In this document: piece by piece, positions 35,800 to 51,273 of the stretch
Layout: every line of letters starts with the position of its first letter
Position numbering within the stretch: the first letter of the stretch is position 1
From: Membranipora membranacea
Lineage: Eukaryota; Bryozoa; Gymnolaemata; Cheilostomatida; Membraniporidae
Assembly: GCA_914767715.1 (NCBI GenBank)
Contig: OU612070.1
Span: 2,745,501 to 2,809,500 of the forward strand
DNA: 64,000 nucleotides
Reading direction: 5' to 3'
The notes under the pieces: model-generated
The model's input: only the letters and a program-made list of their open reading frames with translations
What the model was told of the DNA's origin: nothing
The model's database searches: none
Translations under genes and position numbers: made by a program

Positions 35800-38100
35800 C
35801 TATTCGTTATGGCGATGGGGATAGTTATACATTTGTACAGTTATACAGTTATAGATTTGTCCTACCAGGGTGTCCACCCACCCTCCCACACCCTCTACAG
35901 GGTCAGTGGGTTCACCAGATTAGTAGTCGTGAGCTTGACCATGCGGTAGGTGGTACTGGGTTACATGGTCAGCTGACCTGGAGAATACAGTAGTCATATA
36001 ATGACTCCCCAGATCAGCGCTTTGCTCAGAGTGCAAGGGCGCAGTGATATACTCTTGTTATTATTGAGATGATCTTACTTGTGCTCTAAAGCAGGGATCT
36101 GAGAAATGAAAACCAATTTTAACATAACCGCCATCATGCATTGCAAATAAAGAGGATGGATGACTAATCAAATGTTCATCCTGCTCGACTGGCTGAATCT
36201 TATGTACGCACTTATTTAGAATCTGAATAACTGTTGTGTGAGACACGAGACAGGAATCGTTTACTTTATGGAGGTGGGAGTGGTGTAGATATTACGGATG
36301 ACCCATGGACTATGCATGTAAAGTCTGACAGGTAGTACTGCTATAACAATACAAATCTTGCTCGTTAAAGATATAAGCAAAATTTTGAATATTGCATATA
36401 TGCATATTTGAATGAAAATTTGTGTGCCTGGGTGAATGCTCTTTCATCAAAATTAACAACAAAGCTGAAGTCGTAACGATACTTTATTTATGGGTAGATA
36501 CATCCTCATGCTCGTACTGTTATTTGTATTACAAACTAATTATTACATTTCAATAAAGACTGTAATAAGATTCTAAGGGTGGCTGATATAATATTTCCCT
36601 CCATGATTCTTGATTCGTGATTGAGCTATACCTAGCCTTGGCTCTATGCAGATTTTGTCATTCAAAATTTAAAAAAATGCAGTTTATTCTACCTTTTGCA
36701 ATAACTAAGGTGAAAAACCACTCCATGGGTCAGATCCTATACCTATGATGCGATTTGAGAATTTATCATTCTCATGTAAGATTTTAACATCTTGTCTGGG
36801 AAAAAAGTAATGTTGGAGTTTGAAGATCATAGCAATCGTCACAGTCACAATAATCATTGTATACATATTGAAATTCATACAAATATTGCCATATAAATTA
36901 CAGAGGTTTGTCACCTGGCTCAGACGCTGCGCAATCTTTTTCTAGTGTGAATGCTTCACAGCAAAATAGTCCCGATGCACAAAATGATTTAGATCATTGT
37001 TTTGACTATTGTGGATGGTTTTCTGTAATTCTGAGTTCCAAATTACGAACATAGCCTTACAGAAAGAATGAATACTGTATATAGGTCATGAACGTTTTAT
37101 CACTGCAATAAAAGTGCTGAAGACCAATCATATTTCATTATTAGATTATAGTTCGTAATTCTTGTCATTTATCCTTATCAATAATACCATGTTCAAACTT
37201 GAAATATGGATATTTGCTTCAATATTAATCTGCATGAGTATGGTAATTTACAAAAGTGGGAAATCATGCCAAAATACCATAGACTTAATAATAATATTAT
37301 TAAGTCTATGCAAAATACTCACTTTAGAGAGTTTGCTTACTATTACGGGATTGTTTAATATAAGAGTTGTCCACTCTCTTTACAAGTGCACACAAATCCC
37401 TGCTTGAACTTATTCTTTCTTGTGTCCAGCAATCTAGTATGCAACAGATGAGGTCTGGTACTCACAAGGCGATAAACATTGAGTATAAGGTTGACTAAGG
37501 GCAGCATATAGATATGTTTCTAGTTAGTAAGCTGTACTAATAAGGTCAGGCTGACACTAAACACCTGCTTTTAAACAAAGGATTAGAAAATGGCTGCAGT
37601 ACTACATTTGTGTACCCTGTATATCTTGTTTGTGTTTGCACTTTTCAATAATACATTAGGAACCATAAACTCATCAAGATTGAAAGCTGTGCCGATTAAT
37701 TTATTGTAACCGCCGAATTTTATTTTGAGAAAACTGATTGTGGTTGCCAGTGTTCAATCAGCAGCTTGTTATCCTTTGGTCAAGAAATGATTGGTGGTGA
37801 AGGTCCTGTGATGTACAATTTATTTCAGTCGCAGTTATTTGCATCATAGTATCATTACGCTGTCAGATAAGATTGTTTAAGGTCTAGTGGGCATATCACA
37901 TCATAAACTTTATTATTTGGGCGATAGTTTAGAAACATTTTCCACATGATTCCGTGTAGTTATCTAGAAGGATTCAGTTTGCCTTATCAATAAAAGCGTG
38001 ATGGTACCAGAGGCTATGGACTTATTATATATAGTCTCTGATGGCCCACCTCATATTTCAGGTAGGTATCATGGTCCAATCATGTAGGGCATCACACAAG
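35800..38100. other. Spacer before paralog B, no gene recognised
   Basis: AT-rich with scattered short frames that lack family resemblance. A perfect 16-bp-arm palindrome lies at 37278-37310 (CATAGACTTAATAATA and its inverse around one base). A 40-codon frame at 37590 has a hydrophobic start but no splice donor or partner exon. Confidence 0.45.
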
Positions 38101-39012
38101 GGTGATAACTGATACTTCTAGTCACACGCACTTCACTCAAAAATTTAACTAGTTTTAATGTGTTGCATGTGTTGCATCGATAAGCATTAACTGTTCATCA
38201 AAGTGAATTAAATCTACCTATATTACAACCCTATGAAAGTATCATGTGTATTTACTTATATTATCCATGATTGCACCTGAGATATGCCTAAATAGTGTGA
38301 CCCTTAATTTCTTTTATCCTTGCTCAGCGCTGTGAACAGGGAAGTAGCAATGAAGCAGTAAATTGTTAGATAGCTAAATATTATAAAAAGCTCTAATAAG
38401 TTATTTTCCAGATTATACGCTTACAAAATCAAAAATGACATCGGCTCAAAATAAAACGAGATAGCTTAGCTGTGATGTCAAGTGTCGCTGTACATGATAA
38501 TGTGTGAGTTGAGGGAAGCTTGTACATCACTGTACACTCATCGTTGGCAAACAGGGTGATAAAATGTATCTTATCTTTTATTGTTGCATTGTGCAAATAC
38601 TGAACTAACAGCTCATCTAATAGTTCCTGATATATCACTCAACAACACTCGACGTCCAATCCTGATATCAGCCGACTGCTCTGAACTCGTTAGTCACTGC
38701 AAGGGTAATAAAAAGTCTGTTTTGATAATTTTCTTGGCTTCAAATGCTGCAATTCTTCAGATGCCTTTTACTTGTTTAGACATCAATTTGTTGGTGATTA
38801 ATAATAAATAAGGTCACATTAGTGATAAAAATAGTTAGGTCATTAGGTCAGCATATGATTGATAGTGTGGTTAAGTTAACTGTAATTGAGCATAATTCAG
38901 CCTCAGCAAACCTCAAACAATCGACTTTAGAAGAACCTTTGTGTGAGAAGAGGCAGCTTAGACGACTGGATATTTTGACACAAGGTGACTAGTTCTGGAA
39001 TGACAGTATACA

Positions 39013-39076
39013 ATGGTGTCTGGATGTAGAGGTGTGGTGTTCATACTCGGGATAACCCTAATTCTTACTCAAAATG
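39013..39076 (+). CDS. Paralog B exon 1: signal peptide
   Basis: A 64-base exon with the ATG in the same context as paralog A (CAATGGTGTCTGGATG). It encodes a hydrophobic 21-residue leader ending Thr-Gln-Asn and leaves phase 1 at a GTGAGT donor. Differences from paralog A are conservative (for example Ser to Arg and Ile to Thr). Confidence 0.78.
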
Positions 39077-42000
39077 GTGAGTATTTAAGATGAGTATTTT
39101 CTATGATGAGAAAGTCATGTATGAATTTATTCACAACAACTCTACAGAGTGATTGTATTGTGGTACAGTGTTTTCTATTAATCGTTGTCAGTACTGTGAA
39201 GGACACAGCCTAGACTGAGCTAACGCAGCTAAATACCTACCATTAAGCAGCTAACCATATGTCCATTTCTTACTAAACGCAACTCCTCTCCCCCCCCCCC
39301 ATGCATGTCTAAACCATGCTATCGGTGGTCATTCCTAGAGTACCTACCCTAGAGGGCCCCGTGAAGTCTGTCGTATTGTTTCCTTGTGGACTGAGTAATC
39401 CAGTTTCATAGCCAGAACAATACTATATGTGATTTGAACTCAAAAAAGAAGATAAACCTGAGGGTGTTGAGGTTTGGGACAATCAACCAGGAATTCCCCA
39501 ACAAAGGAACTAGAATAAGTGATTCCTAAAGCACCAATCGCCCTCATGGCAGTAATTACTAGGGGCACTAGCCGCTAGCGCCATCTCACTACTTGGGTGT
39601 GCTGTGTGAGAAAGAACACCAACAGGAACTGAGCTATCAAATCGTGTTAATGCCCAACATGTGCCCGACCCTAATTGATGAAATTGATCCCGGGTTGTCA
39701 CACCTAATTTTTTCTGTTGGTACCTAAGCTAAGCGAATTAATTCACTCTCTATCGATTAGAGATATGCATGCAATAGTAATATATCACATGATCAGTGTG
39801 GCACAGTTTTCTGATTTAACGATTTTGATGTATAGTGTGCTGGACATAACAAGGTCTTCTGATGAATATATCCTGTGTACTTGCCTCCTTTAAACCAGTC
39901 ATTATTTGTCGTTTGTAGGAGAAAGTACCGACACCATAAACGTAGCTGTCAGTAAAACTGCAAATCAAAGCTCACAATATCAGGATCATCCGGCTAGCTT
40001 AGTGGTAGATGGATCAAGAAATGGAACTCAAATTGATACAATTCGGGATGGCCAGTTTTCTCATACAGATGTAGATTCTTCACAATGGTGGATGGTGGAT
40101 CTTGGGAAGGTGTTCTATGTGTACAGAGTCAGATTGTGGAATAGAGTAGACCGTCGTAAGTAGTTAAATAATGATGTCTAACGCAATCGGTAAATTATGA
40201 AATTTTCAATTTAAAATTATACAATATTGCAAATTGAATACATCTATTTATTGCTGCCGAAGGGAAAAATCCGCCTCATAGCTGCCTGCTGATAGGTACA
40301 TAAGTATGTTTCTGTTGGCGGAGTGAATCATTCTTAAAATTTGCTTATATTGTCTCTTGATGAGGGCTTTTGCAAAAGGTTGTTAGCCATTCTATTGGCT
40401 GAATATTTTTCATCTCTCCGACAATAATGTAAATACTTTACAAAACGTTTATCCATGTTCATGATTACTATATTGACTATTATTTTGGTTAACAGCGGAA
40501 CGTTTGGCGATGATTTCTCTACTCACTACCACAAAAGATCTTTTGAATTCTAACGAGAATCCTTCGCTTGAGTCCCATGTCTGGAGGACACGTACCGCCA
40601 GAGATGAACCATATCCTTCCCCTTGGGGAGAGGAGCGATTCACTCCGCCTGTCACTGTCCGTCATCTTGCAGTTTTCAACAGGGGGAATAAAGGTGTTAC
40701 ACTAGTCGAGCTGGAAGTATATGGCATATGTAAGTGAATAGATGATAACTTGAAGAATGTATATACTCAGCTATTCAGCAATATTTTGTTTTGAAACTGC
40801 AAGCTCTGGTGACAGTTTCCATCCCCAACATCATGCCATGCTAGCTAGCAAAATATTAATCATTCTGATAAAACCAGCATTGAATGGACTTGAGATAGAC
40901 AAATGGCAAGACTCAAATACTCATGCTGTGCAATACAAGCCAAAATAGTGTCAAGAAACCTTCAGGTTCAATGGATAAAAATGTTGGTATCAACTTATTC
41001 CCATTTAAATACCAAAATTTTTCATAGTATCACAACAATTGTCCCAGGCTACGGTGTGGTAGGTGCTGTCTCATCTAAAACAAATAGTTGAGTTGGACCA
41101 TTTTATAACCAAGCAATCGAATGCTTACCTACTTTATGAGTTTCAGCATAGGGGTGCATGTATTGATTGTATTACAGATCCAACAACACAGTACAACATC
41201 GCTGAACAAAAGCCAGCTGTAACTGATGTAGTCGGAGAGGCAGTACCAGGATCTCTTGTTGATGGAGTGACTTCTCCTGATGGGACATGTTCAACTGTTC
41301 ATGGTGGGGATAGTGTGACATGGACTGTGGACCTACAGGAGGATTATACTATCCGTGCTATCAGGATCTTTACTCAAGACTGTAGTAAGCATGTCTCAAG
41401 CTATCACTATTGAAACTAGCACCAAACCAATGATAACAGGCATCAAATGAGCATTCTCCCTGCAGGCATGTACTAAAAACTAATGAAGTAGAGAGGGGAC
41501 AACTCTGATTGATGTATATGAATCAACTGGAAAGGCAGCATTCAAGTAGTAGCTTGTTGTCTTTACATAAACATCCCATTTTACAATTATTCGGTATATC
41601 TTACTATAGGTAAAATTCTCTTGAGATATAATTATCCTTGAATGTGTTTTGTGTGGTATCCATATTCATAGATCCTTGTGAAAACACTCCAACGTATGTG
41701 ATCATGTACACCGACCAGGTTGAATAAGAGGTGTGAGTCAATCTAAATTGTTATTTTATTCAGAGTCAGATGAACTTCAACTAACTAACTTAGCTATACA
41801 GTTGAAAAGTCAATCTGACCAAGATCCGACATCCTGTTCAATAAACTACCCAAAGTCCATACCCTCTGGGTCTTTTGCTGATGTCCACTGCGATCAGCAG
41901 ATAACTACAACGCGTATGGTCTCAATAACTGCAACCAACCAGGACCTGGAAAAGGTTTCTGAAATAAGAATATATGGACCGCGTGAGTTTTTAAAATTTT

Positions 42001-45000
42001 AACTCCTGTGATAGATGATAATTTGTCATGCCGCTTGCATCATACATCCACTTGATACAAAAGTTTTGAATGCTAACTAACCATATTGACTCACAAATTT
42101 GCATGTCTGATTGCTAGGCTATAGCCTGTTTTGTATTGTCTCTTTGTTCGGACAAAGCTTGTCAAGACTGGTGAGCTTGACTAGTACGCTTTTAGAATTT
42201 TTTAGAAGAGCTATCAAACCAGGCAGTGCAAAGAATTAATTGTATTTGTTTTACATCTATTGCTTTTGTTTTTTAATCCTCCAATTCCAATTTGATCCTG
42301 TCTCAATGTAGATGTCAGAAATACTCTCAGATAAAGGGTATTGCACATGAACAAGACAGCGACTCAAGTGGATAGTGGAATACCATAGACTTAATGATAA
42401 ACCTAGTTTTGGAATTTGAAAATTGCAATAGATTAAGCAGCTTGTCGTGATCAATCATATATTATTGATAATAACGTCATCAAAATGATCACCAATAGCT
42501 CATGAATCGAAATTAAAATTGATTTACTTATCAAAGAATACCCTGGTTTGCAAATCCAAAATAGAACCATCACTACAACAAAATTCAATGGCGTAATGCC
42601 ACCTACAATAAAGGGCCTTACCTTTGCTGAATATGGTGTACTGTCTAGGTCTATTATAATGTCTATGTTGAATACATACATCACATACATCACATACATC
42701 ACACACACTGCGCACATTGCTCACATTGCGCACATTGCGCACAATGCGCACAATGCGCACGTAGCGTACGTTACATAAAGTACACTGATTGATTGATTGA
42801 TTTTATTACTATCACTAACTGTAAATGTTGTGAGAAAAAGGTTAAGACATTACATACATAACATACATTATGCATTGCACATTAGGCAATATGCAAATAT
42901 GCTATATATTATTTTATAAACTAAATAGTGCATAACATGTAATATTTAATTTGTCATATTCAACAATATTGTTTTTTCAGGGTCAAAGAACTTTGCACTC
43001 GCAAACAACGGTGGAAAAGCGGAACAATCTGAAACATATGGTGAATTCGATGCCGACAAAGCTAATGACGGTCACAAAGGCAGTGGACAAGGACTTATTA
43101 CACATACTGCAGAAGACCGAGATAAATGGCTGAAGATAGATCTTAACCATTACATGTATTTAGTGGAAATGGTTATGTACAACAGATATGAAGAATGTTG
43201 TGATGAGATTGGTGAGCATGTTCGCTCTATTTTTGTCATCTCTGTATTAGCTATGCTATGCTATTAGCTATTGTGCTGTGGGATGAGAGAACACAACTCC
43301 GAGTAGTGAATAGCGGGCTATCAAATTAGCACCATCGACCCATTCTTTTTTGGGGATGGTGAGATGGCGCAATCGGTTAGCGCGCGCGCTATTCACTGCC
43401 AGGCAATTAGTGCCGCAGGAGTTGTGGGTTCGAGTCCCACTGGGGGAGCTTTCATTGTTGATTGTTCCAGCCCCCAGCACCCTCGGGTGTATACCTCTCC
43501 TTAACATATACATAGGCTTCAAAGGCTGATGTAACTGAGGCCTTTGATAGCTCGTTTTCCCTTTCTTTGCATAGATATCAAGCTGCAGCTGGAAAGCCCA
43601 CTATCATGACATCTACTTGACATCTCCTATAGCTTCGGAAAATCGCTCACGAATGCCATATATTCAATAACATGGAATAACAGTTAAAGTTTATTGAGTC
43701 TGCATTACATTTTTATTACAGTTGATAGAATGCAGCTTGCTAGTTTTTACACATCCAAGGCTCGAGAAGGGAATGCAGGTGTTCCTGGCTCATCAAACTG
43801 GACTCTTTGCCATTACAACAAAAATCCAATAAGTGAAATGGATTACATACAGTGCGATGACAATAGACAGCCATTCACGCGGCAAATTGCTGTCAAAGTC
43901 GGATTTGATAAGGGCGTCCAACTGAGAGAATTTGAGGCTTATGGACTTGGTTAGTGTTGTATCGAGCATTTCCCCCAAAATTGAAGTTTTCAGGATGTGT
44001 TCGCGTGGGCAGGTAAAATAGTGAAGCTCCTTTTTAGAACTGAATTCAGTAAAACAAATCAATGGAAAAAAGGCTAGTTGTTCAAATTCACAGCTACCTT
44101 TTTGTTGTTGTAGAACCTGGTGAATATGATGCAGCTGCAATAATAACTCTCAAGTTCAGCAACTCAGCACACCTTGTGATGGCTCTCCATCAGTGGAATA
44201 ATAGCATGACTGGTGATGTACCGCCATCAAGGTAAGTGGTGCATTATATGTAGTACAATACAAATAATGATTATGGATACAAATTTTTTATTCCACTCAA
44301 ACTTGGTATATGATTTTATAAAATCAATGTCAAGCTAGTTTGAGCTTGTATTGGTGTCATTATAACTGCGAGACAATCAATTTTTTAGCTATACAATCTA
44401 CCAGAAATCTAACCAGGACGACAGTAGTTTCACTGTTGTCAAAGATGTTCCACATGCTCCATCTGCTCAAACTGTGGATATCTCTATCGATGGTCTCGAT
44501 GGAACACATGGATATGAGTACAGGGTATTACTGAGTCATGAGGGAATCCTCTACGGAGATGTCAACTCTGTGGATACATCATTGACGGTTCCAGCAGGTA
44601 TCTTTCTTCTTTCACATTGTTAGATGTATGTCTTAACATATCATCACTGTCTGCAGTGTTTGACAATAATATAAATGTTGACGATATGAAGGGGTTTTTA
44701 ATGGCCACATGACTTCCCACTCACTAGTTTACCACCCTTAGCCAACAGCTAGCCATAATTGAGGGTGAAGGAGCATGCTGCCTCTGCATGTTGGGTGCTC
44801 TTGATTGACTGATGACAGCACCTCATACATGGAATTGAACTATGGAGAGGGTTCTTCCAACTGCATGCGCATCTACGTTGTTCCAAACAAAAAAATCAAT
44901 GTTATTTGACAGAAATCTAGATCAATATTGATATGCTATAGAGAAGTAATAACGTTTTCACTGTATAAATATGTCATATGATCTGGAAAGATATACTCGA

Positions 45001-48000
45001 AATCACAACTGATCAATGAGTATGGTTAAGATTCGCCTCAATTTTGCTCAAGTTAGGCCATTGATGCACCATCCTCATCTCTCCACACCTATTTCTGCTC
45101 TGTCCTGTTTGGGTTACGGGTGCTTGCTTTTATAATGTTTAAGGTACCCTACCATCGATTATAGACCCTCAAGACTTGCTTCCTATCTCTGTTTCTGATT
45201 TTCATGGCAACTTAACTTGTTTGGCATCACTGTGTGATTATGATTGTTTCCATCCCCCTATTCCACTGCTTGTGTATTCCCCTTTCCATTACTTCAAGGG
45301 AGGTTGCTGCTGCAAACGTGAAGGGAAAAAATGACCATTTAGTACTCAATAGTATGTGAGCATTGACTCATACATCAGATCTTGTGGACTGATATTGGCT
45401 AAAAGGTTTTGACGTTAGAGAAATAGTGAAGAGACATTTCATTAGAATGGTTGCATAGCTGATTTTTTTGGATCTATAAATTGGTGACCAATCATTGTAC
45501 TATATTTGTTCTCCTCATTGGCAAGGAATTTACGGCAAAATTTCCTTAGAAAGTACCAATAATGATTGGAAAATTTGAGTTTGCAGAAATCTCATAAGCA
45601 CCCTAAAGTTATTGATCCGATTATCAACGCAGTGCTTTATATCATAATTATCTTAATATTTTTGAGGCTGATTTCTTGAATGCACTGACCTAAATTTCGA
45701 ACCCAACCCTGCCATAAGTAGCTCCAGAACACCAAAGATGAGTTGCTAAGCATGAAATCAATGCTGGAATTTTGTTCTTTTTTTCATTATAACGTACAAA
45801 AGAGTTCTTTCATAACCTCATTGGAATTTCCGTTGAAGCTCCACATACACAATTCACGCATGTGTATGAATTGTTTCGTCACTCAACACAGAGTAATCAA
45901 GTAAATCCAAAGCTAATTCCTAATTTAACAGTAACAATGCAGTTAGACTTAAATGTTTCTCTTGGAAAGTTTCTCCTGCAGAGTTTCTGCTAATTTCATA
46001 TCCAGTCTATGATATAATTCAGTACCCCTGGAGAAAGATGTAGAACATTTAGATGCCACGAACCAAACAGAAATATGTGATTCAGGTTACCATTCAGTCA
46101 CTGCTCATATAACATGGAAGGTATGACCTCAACAATTATCTTAGAATTAATATTGAGATCGAATCAGACCAACAGCATTTGTAATCTACAGACTGCTGCC
46201 ACCTCGTTATACATTTCCAATATCCTTTCAGACTCTGGAGTAGAGATCAGGATAAAAGATCTCAGCATTTTCCCTGCTCTCAGTAGTCGATATCAGTTTT
46301 AATATATCTTGTTAATTTATACTCTACTTTATAAAAAGTAATGCTCACACATTACACCGAAGGCTACAAATGACCAGTCCGAAGATGGAGTTACACTGAG
46401 AGTATCTGTGAAAGATCAAGCCGGTAATCTTCACTCAAACCAAACAGTAACCAGTGCACAAACTGGGCTCATCACGACTAACTTGAATGGGAACACAGAA
46501 TATTCGATAGAGATCACTTCAATTAATAGCAGAGGATTAAGCACTGTGAATGCAGCATTTACAACTATTCTAATTGGTAAAAATATATGCATGAAATCAA
46601 GAGGGTTTTTTGATTACCATCCCTGTTCAAAGAAGTTAAAACATCGTCTGCGTCCATTTAAAGCAGTAACGCTCAAATCCAGAGAGCAATGTGTAGGAGT
46701 TAATAGTTCGTTGTAAAGCTTCATTGAACTGCCAGGCTGATCCTGCGAACAATGGTTAATCTGCATCTGATACAATTTCTATAGCTCTATAGCTCTTCTC
46801 TTCTTGCTAGAGAGTGTTGGCTTGGTATGTTGTTTTCACTTGCTGCATAATTGAAACAAATTCATAAGTTTTCTTTACTTCAGCACCAAACCAACCAGAA
46901 AGGGGTTCAATTACTGCTCTAAACTCTTCATGCATAGAGGTCAACTGGACAGCTCCTGTCGGTGGTGACAACACTGTAAACAGTTATATGGTAGGTGTGA
47001 ATTTGAATCATATCACCCATTGCTGTCAACCGCCTCAGTTGCGGGGGGAGGGGTATAAACTCACTGAATCTGTGCCATCCAATGAAACATACATCTTTAC
47101 TTTTTCATTCCTTTAGTGCCTGTACATATGAATGTAGCATTGACTGGTATTAGGTTGAAAGCCATGGGTTTTTTATTCATGATATTGCTTCTTCCTACTG
47201 CAGCTTAAACGATATATGCCTTCATTGCATGTTACATTTATTTAATCTCGCTGTATTTTAAGTATTCCTGTGAAGGGTACCATCCAATCTCTGGACTGAA
47301 TAATTCCATCTTCTCTCACACATCATGTGGATACACCCCAGGAACAAACATCACATGCTCCCTGCAAGCTGTGGGTGATGGAAACAGATCAAGCGATGCA
47401 ATCAAATACACTGGTTACCTTCCCTGTTCAGGTTCGTCTTATCGCTTACCACTTTACAATTATTATTGATGTAAATTTCCATTTCTTTGTTAGTGAAAGT
47501 CACGCAGCTGGTTAATAAAAGAGAAATGAACCTATGAAGTTTCAACAGGATAATGTGTGGAAGTGTTACCTTTTTGTACTCCATACAAGCTCACAACTTA
47601 AGACCATTCATCCTATATGACATGAAGCTGGACTCAAACTTCACTGAATTTCAGAATTTTCACTCCACTTTATTAATTCACTGATCAGTAACCACCGATT
47701 TCTTTTATTTTAATTCTTGATAAATAATTGTGTAAATTTTATTACTCGTAGACCAGTTACATGTTAATGGTGTTACACGGTGAGGCTGCAATATTCAATT
47801 GACTGCTTGACCTGACCAGAAGACCTTTGAAAAGAAGTATGCCAGCATCTACAGCATATCAGCTCTGCAAATAACAAAATAAAAAATAACAAAATTATCT
47901 TGTGTTATAGAAACAATGATTGAAAAGATAACTACAGAATTCCTGGAAAGTACTCCAGATCTTGGTGACATCGTATTTGAGACCACAGCCGAATGGGAGG

Positions 48001-51000
48001 TAAGGCTAATGTTATGCCCTTGGAAAATCAGTCACATTCAATGTTTACATCTTGTCAATATTGTATAACTAGAAGCGCCATAACAATTCATTGCAGTATG
48101 TAGTTCGTAATGCATAAACTTCTTAAAGGTAGTGTTTGCCATTACCAACTATAATATAATGCCACTATCAATGTCCCATGCAAATTAAAGAACATAACAT
48201 GAGGTAGGCCTATGTGGTATGTGTCAAACTCTGCAAGGGTTGCTTGTTGTGGAAGCCCCATTATCAACCACAGGATGAGCTTTGGGATGTTAACTAAATG
48301 CCACATCTATGACCCAGGTAGTAGTGCCTAAGCCAATAGGTAGGGAAGTACGTTGATAGTGGCATTGAAATATTACAATCAATAAACTGTGTAAAGTTAA
48401 AGCACCCAACTTGGGTGACAGCAATCGGAGTTGATTGCCATTCCTATTTTAGACCCTGTGATAAGTAAGCCTCTTACCATCATGTGAGGAGGAAGTACTT
48501 AATATGGATAATTAGGATTAGATGACTAGTCGATGAGATAATTTCTATCAGGTCAAAATATTCGCGTAGGGCTTAGGCTGCCAGTTAATCGATGTGACAC
48601 TTTTCCTCATATAATAGGCAGTACTGATGATAGAGCAAAAATCTTATACTGTTTTGTTGTGCTCTCACCAAAAATATCCTGTTTTCTTCTACATGCCCTC
48701 AACATTTTCATCCAATTGCCACTCTTCTTATCATTTATCTGCCATCTCTAGACAAATTGACTTCCTCGTTCAATCTCTTACAGGACAAGAGCAATAAGTG
48801 TCCTCACATTTTCACACTTTAATTCTAAGTTGTTGCTTCTTTAGATAAGGTCACATTCTGATGTAAGTGCTTCCCATTAAATGTTGTCCTGATTTGTGTG
48901 TCATCAACCAATAATAGTTTGTACCATACATACTGTGAAACCTAAAATATTGCTGTTTGCAAGTCACATAAATAACAGTTCCTAACTTCCTGCATGATCT
49001 TACTTGTCGACTATCCACCCACAGTAACCACCATTAGATGTATGTAGCCTTGACTTAACCTCAACAGGAGATTCCATTGCTTTGTCTTGTAAAGAATTGC
49101 CGTGAATATAGAATGCCTAACCTCATCATAATTATTAATGAGCTAATTGAAGTGTGTAGATCCACCTGCACTGCTTACAACCAGCAATAATTACTTGTCT
49201 AGCCACAAGTGTACACATTCCTAAAAGTAACTTTTACTCTGATACAACCACTATTTGACCTTAATTGCTTGTCTTTATGAACTGTTAAGTGACTAGTTTT
49301 TTCTCTTATTAGGTGAGCAGTCATTGCAATGATGTCAAATATGATCTCATAGTTAAGGACAGCAACAACCAAACTGTGATTCAAAAAGGCAACTACACCA
49401 TTACCAGTGTGATAATGCTTAACCAGACTGTCTGCTCAAGTTATACTCTCAGTCTCACAGCTACCAACAACGAAGGCTTGACATCACAAGAATCACATGA
49501 ATGGACAACTCCAACTATAGGTACGATGATATAGAATATCCGAGATGTTCAATCAACTCGCGGTGATATGTGGATTGCCATCTTTAAAATTGGAAAAAAA
49601 AAGAGGATGCGATTTTCCATCCCACTCAGTCATACTGAATATCATAAAGGTATTATATATAATATTATTATTTATAATAACTCATAGATATGATAACCCT
49701 ATGATGTTTGGATGATAATTCAATAAAGATTTAAAAAAGTTCAGTAATGCTGATACAATGGATACTATCATGATGATGTTTGGATGACATGTCAATAAAG
49801 ATTTTTCAAAAATTCACTAATGCTGAAGCCTTTCGAAGCCTGCAGAAGTCTGTGATGCTAACCATTTACACCTTATAGACTTGTTTTTTTTTTCTTATTG
49901 ACATGAATCAGTAAGTTATATACTGTCTGGTGTAACAGTTTAGGCCAAACAAAACAAATCACTCCTCAAGTGCCTTTCTAATTACATTATCGATAACCTC
50001 AATGACAGCTGACAGGCTATCCCACAATCCTAACCCTGGAAGTTGAGATTCACGCTGATCATTCTATCTTCGTTGTCATTTAGTGCCAAAGCAGCCGACC
50101 TCAGTAACTGTTACAGAGCGCAATGCTACTTGTGTTAAAGTCAGCTGGACAGAATCTGGTGAAAATGGATGTCCAATATCAAACTACACTGTGAGTTCGT
50201 TTATAAACAACATCTCTCTGTGTGGATTTTATCCATTGCCACCGTCACATTGATACATGCGCATCCTAGCATACACACATCAGGGACCCTTAACTAGTTT
50301 GGAAATAAGCTGTATTATCTTGTATCAAACTGTATTCATGATGCCCAAACTGTATATAATTACAGCACTCTACAACATATAATGAATGGAGATTTTTTTC
50401 ACCTGAAGAACTCATTTTTCAGAAGCAATGTGTCAAGGGTCAGCTGTTGTAATAATGCAGTGCTGTTTTACATAATCATTGTAAATTCACTAACTAACTG
50501 GACTTAGGCAATATTTGTCCCTTAATTCTGCACTGTGTCATGGTTTATGGGACATAGATACAAAATCACTGTGTACCATTGTTCTATACATCTCTACTAA
50601 TACATGAACATCACCAAACAGCTTGTATCAACTCTACTATTTCCCAAAAAGTCTTCTCAGCTTGTAATAACATATTATAATTATCAGCATTCTGACAGAG
50701 AAGGCAACTCCTAATATTATTGATACCAAAGCGAAATAACAAATGGGTCCACAGTAGCAGGTCTGCTTTGCTAGGGATTTCCATGACGAGAGGCATATGA
50801 TTTATACAATTATTATTTATATTGGTAGTAGACTTTCTGGGAACACATTACATTAATTTCAAAATCTGAGGTTTGATATTTTTTCACTGCTGCTGGTGGT
50901 TAAAATCCAAAACAATGGATAGTTCCATCAGAGGCAATACATCACCAAGTCTACAAAAGACGATGATATAGATGCTAGGTTGGTCGAAAAATATGTCCAA

Positions 51001-51238
51001 TATGAATACTTCATGTTTGTAAAATAAGAATAATGAAATGACTCATTTTGATTTTTCAAGAGATATTGTCACAGTGTTTCATTCAATAAATATTGTTCCT
51101 CATTGTCTGATACTCCCATATCAAAATCAGAGGTACATATTGGACAAAACCAAGAGAAAAACCATCTCATCGCAAGCTTATATTGAAAATACCCTCTCGG
51201 TGCATTAATGCTATCTTTTAAATATTTCCACTAATAGA

Positions 51239-51273
<35 letters not shown>

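Larger units (their letters stand above)
38105..47500 (+). repeat. Segmental duplication, right copy (paralog B half)
   Basis: Aligns in order with 3520-12150, upstream flank, exons and introns alike. Relative to the left copy it has two SINE-like insertions (39490-39610 and 43355-43560), keeps exons for a third FTP domain and two FN3 units, and lacks the minisatellite, the TTAA-flanked MITE and the retroposon at 9252. Confidence 0.8.

Noticed and set aside
37590-37712. 40-codon frame with a hydrophobic, signal-peptide-like start
   Set aside because: It ends in a stop with no splice donor, and no lectin or FN3 exon follows before paralog B's own first exon.
42451-42760. Minus-strand frames with repeated Val-Arg-Asn or Cys-Asp-Val units
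   Set aside because: They are translations of the 9-bp tandem repeat in an intron and do not look like protein genes.
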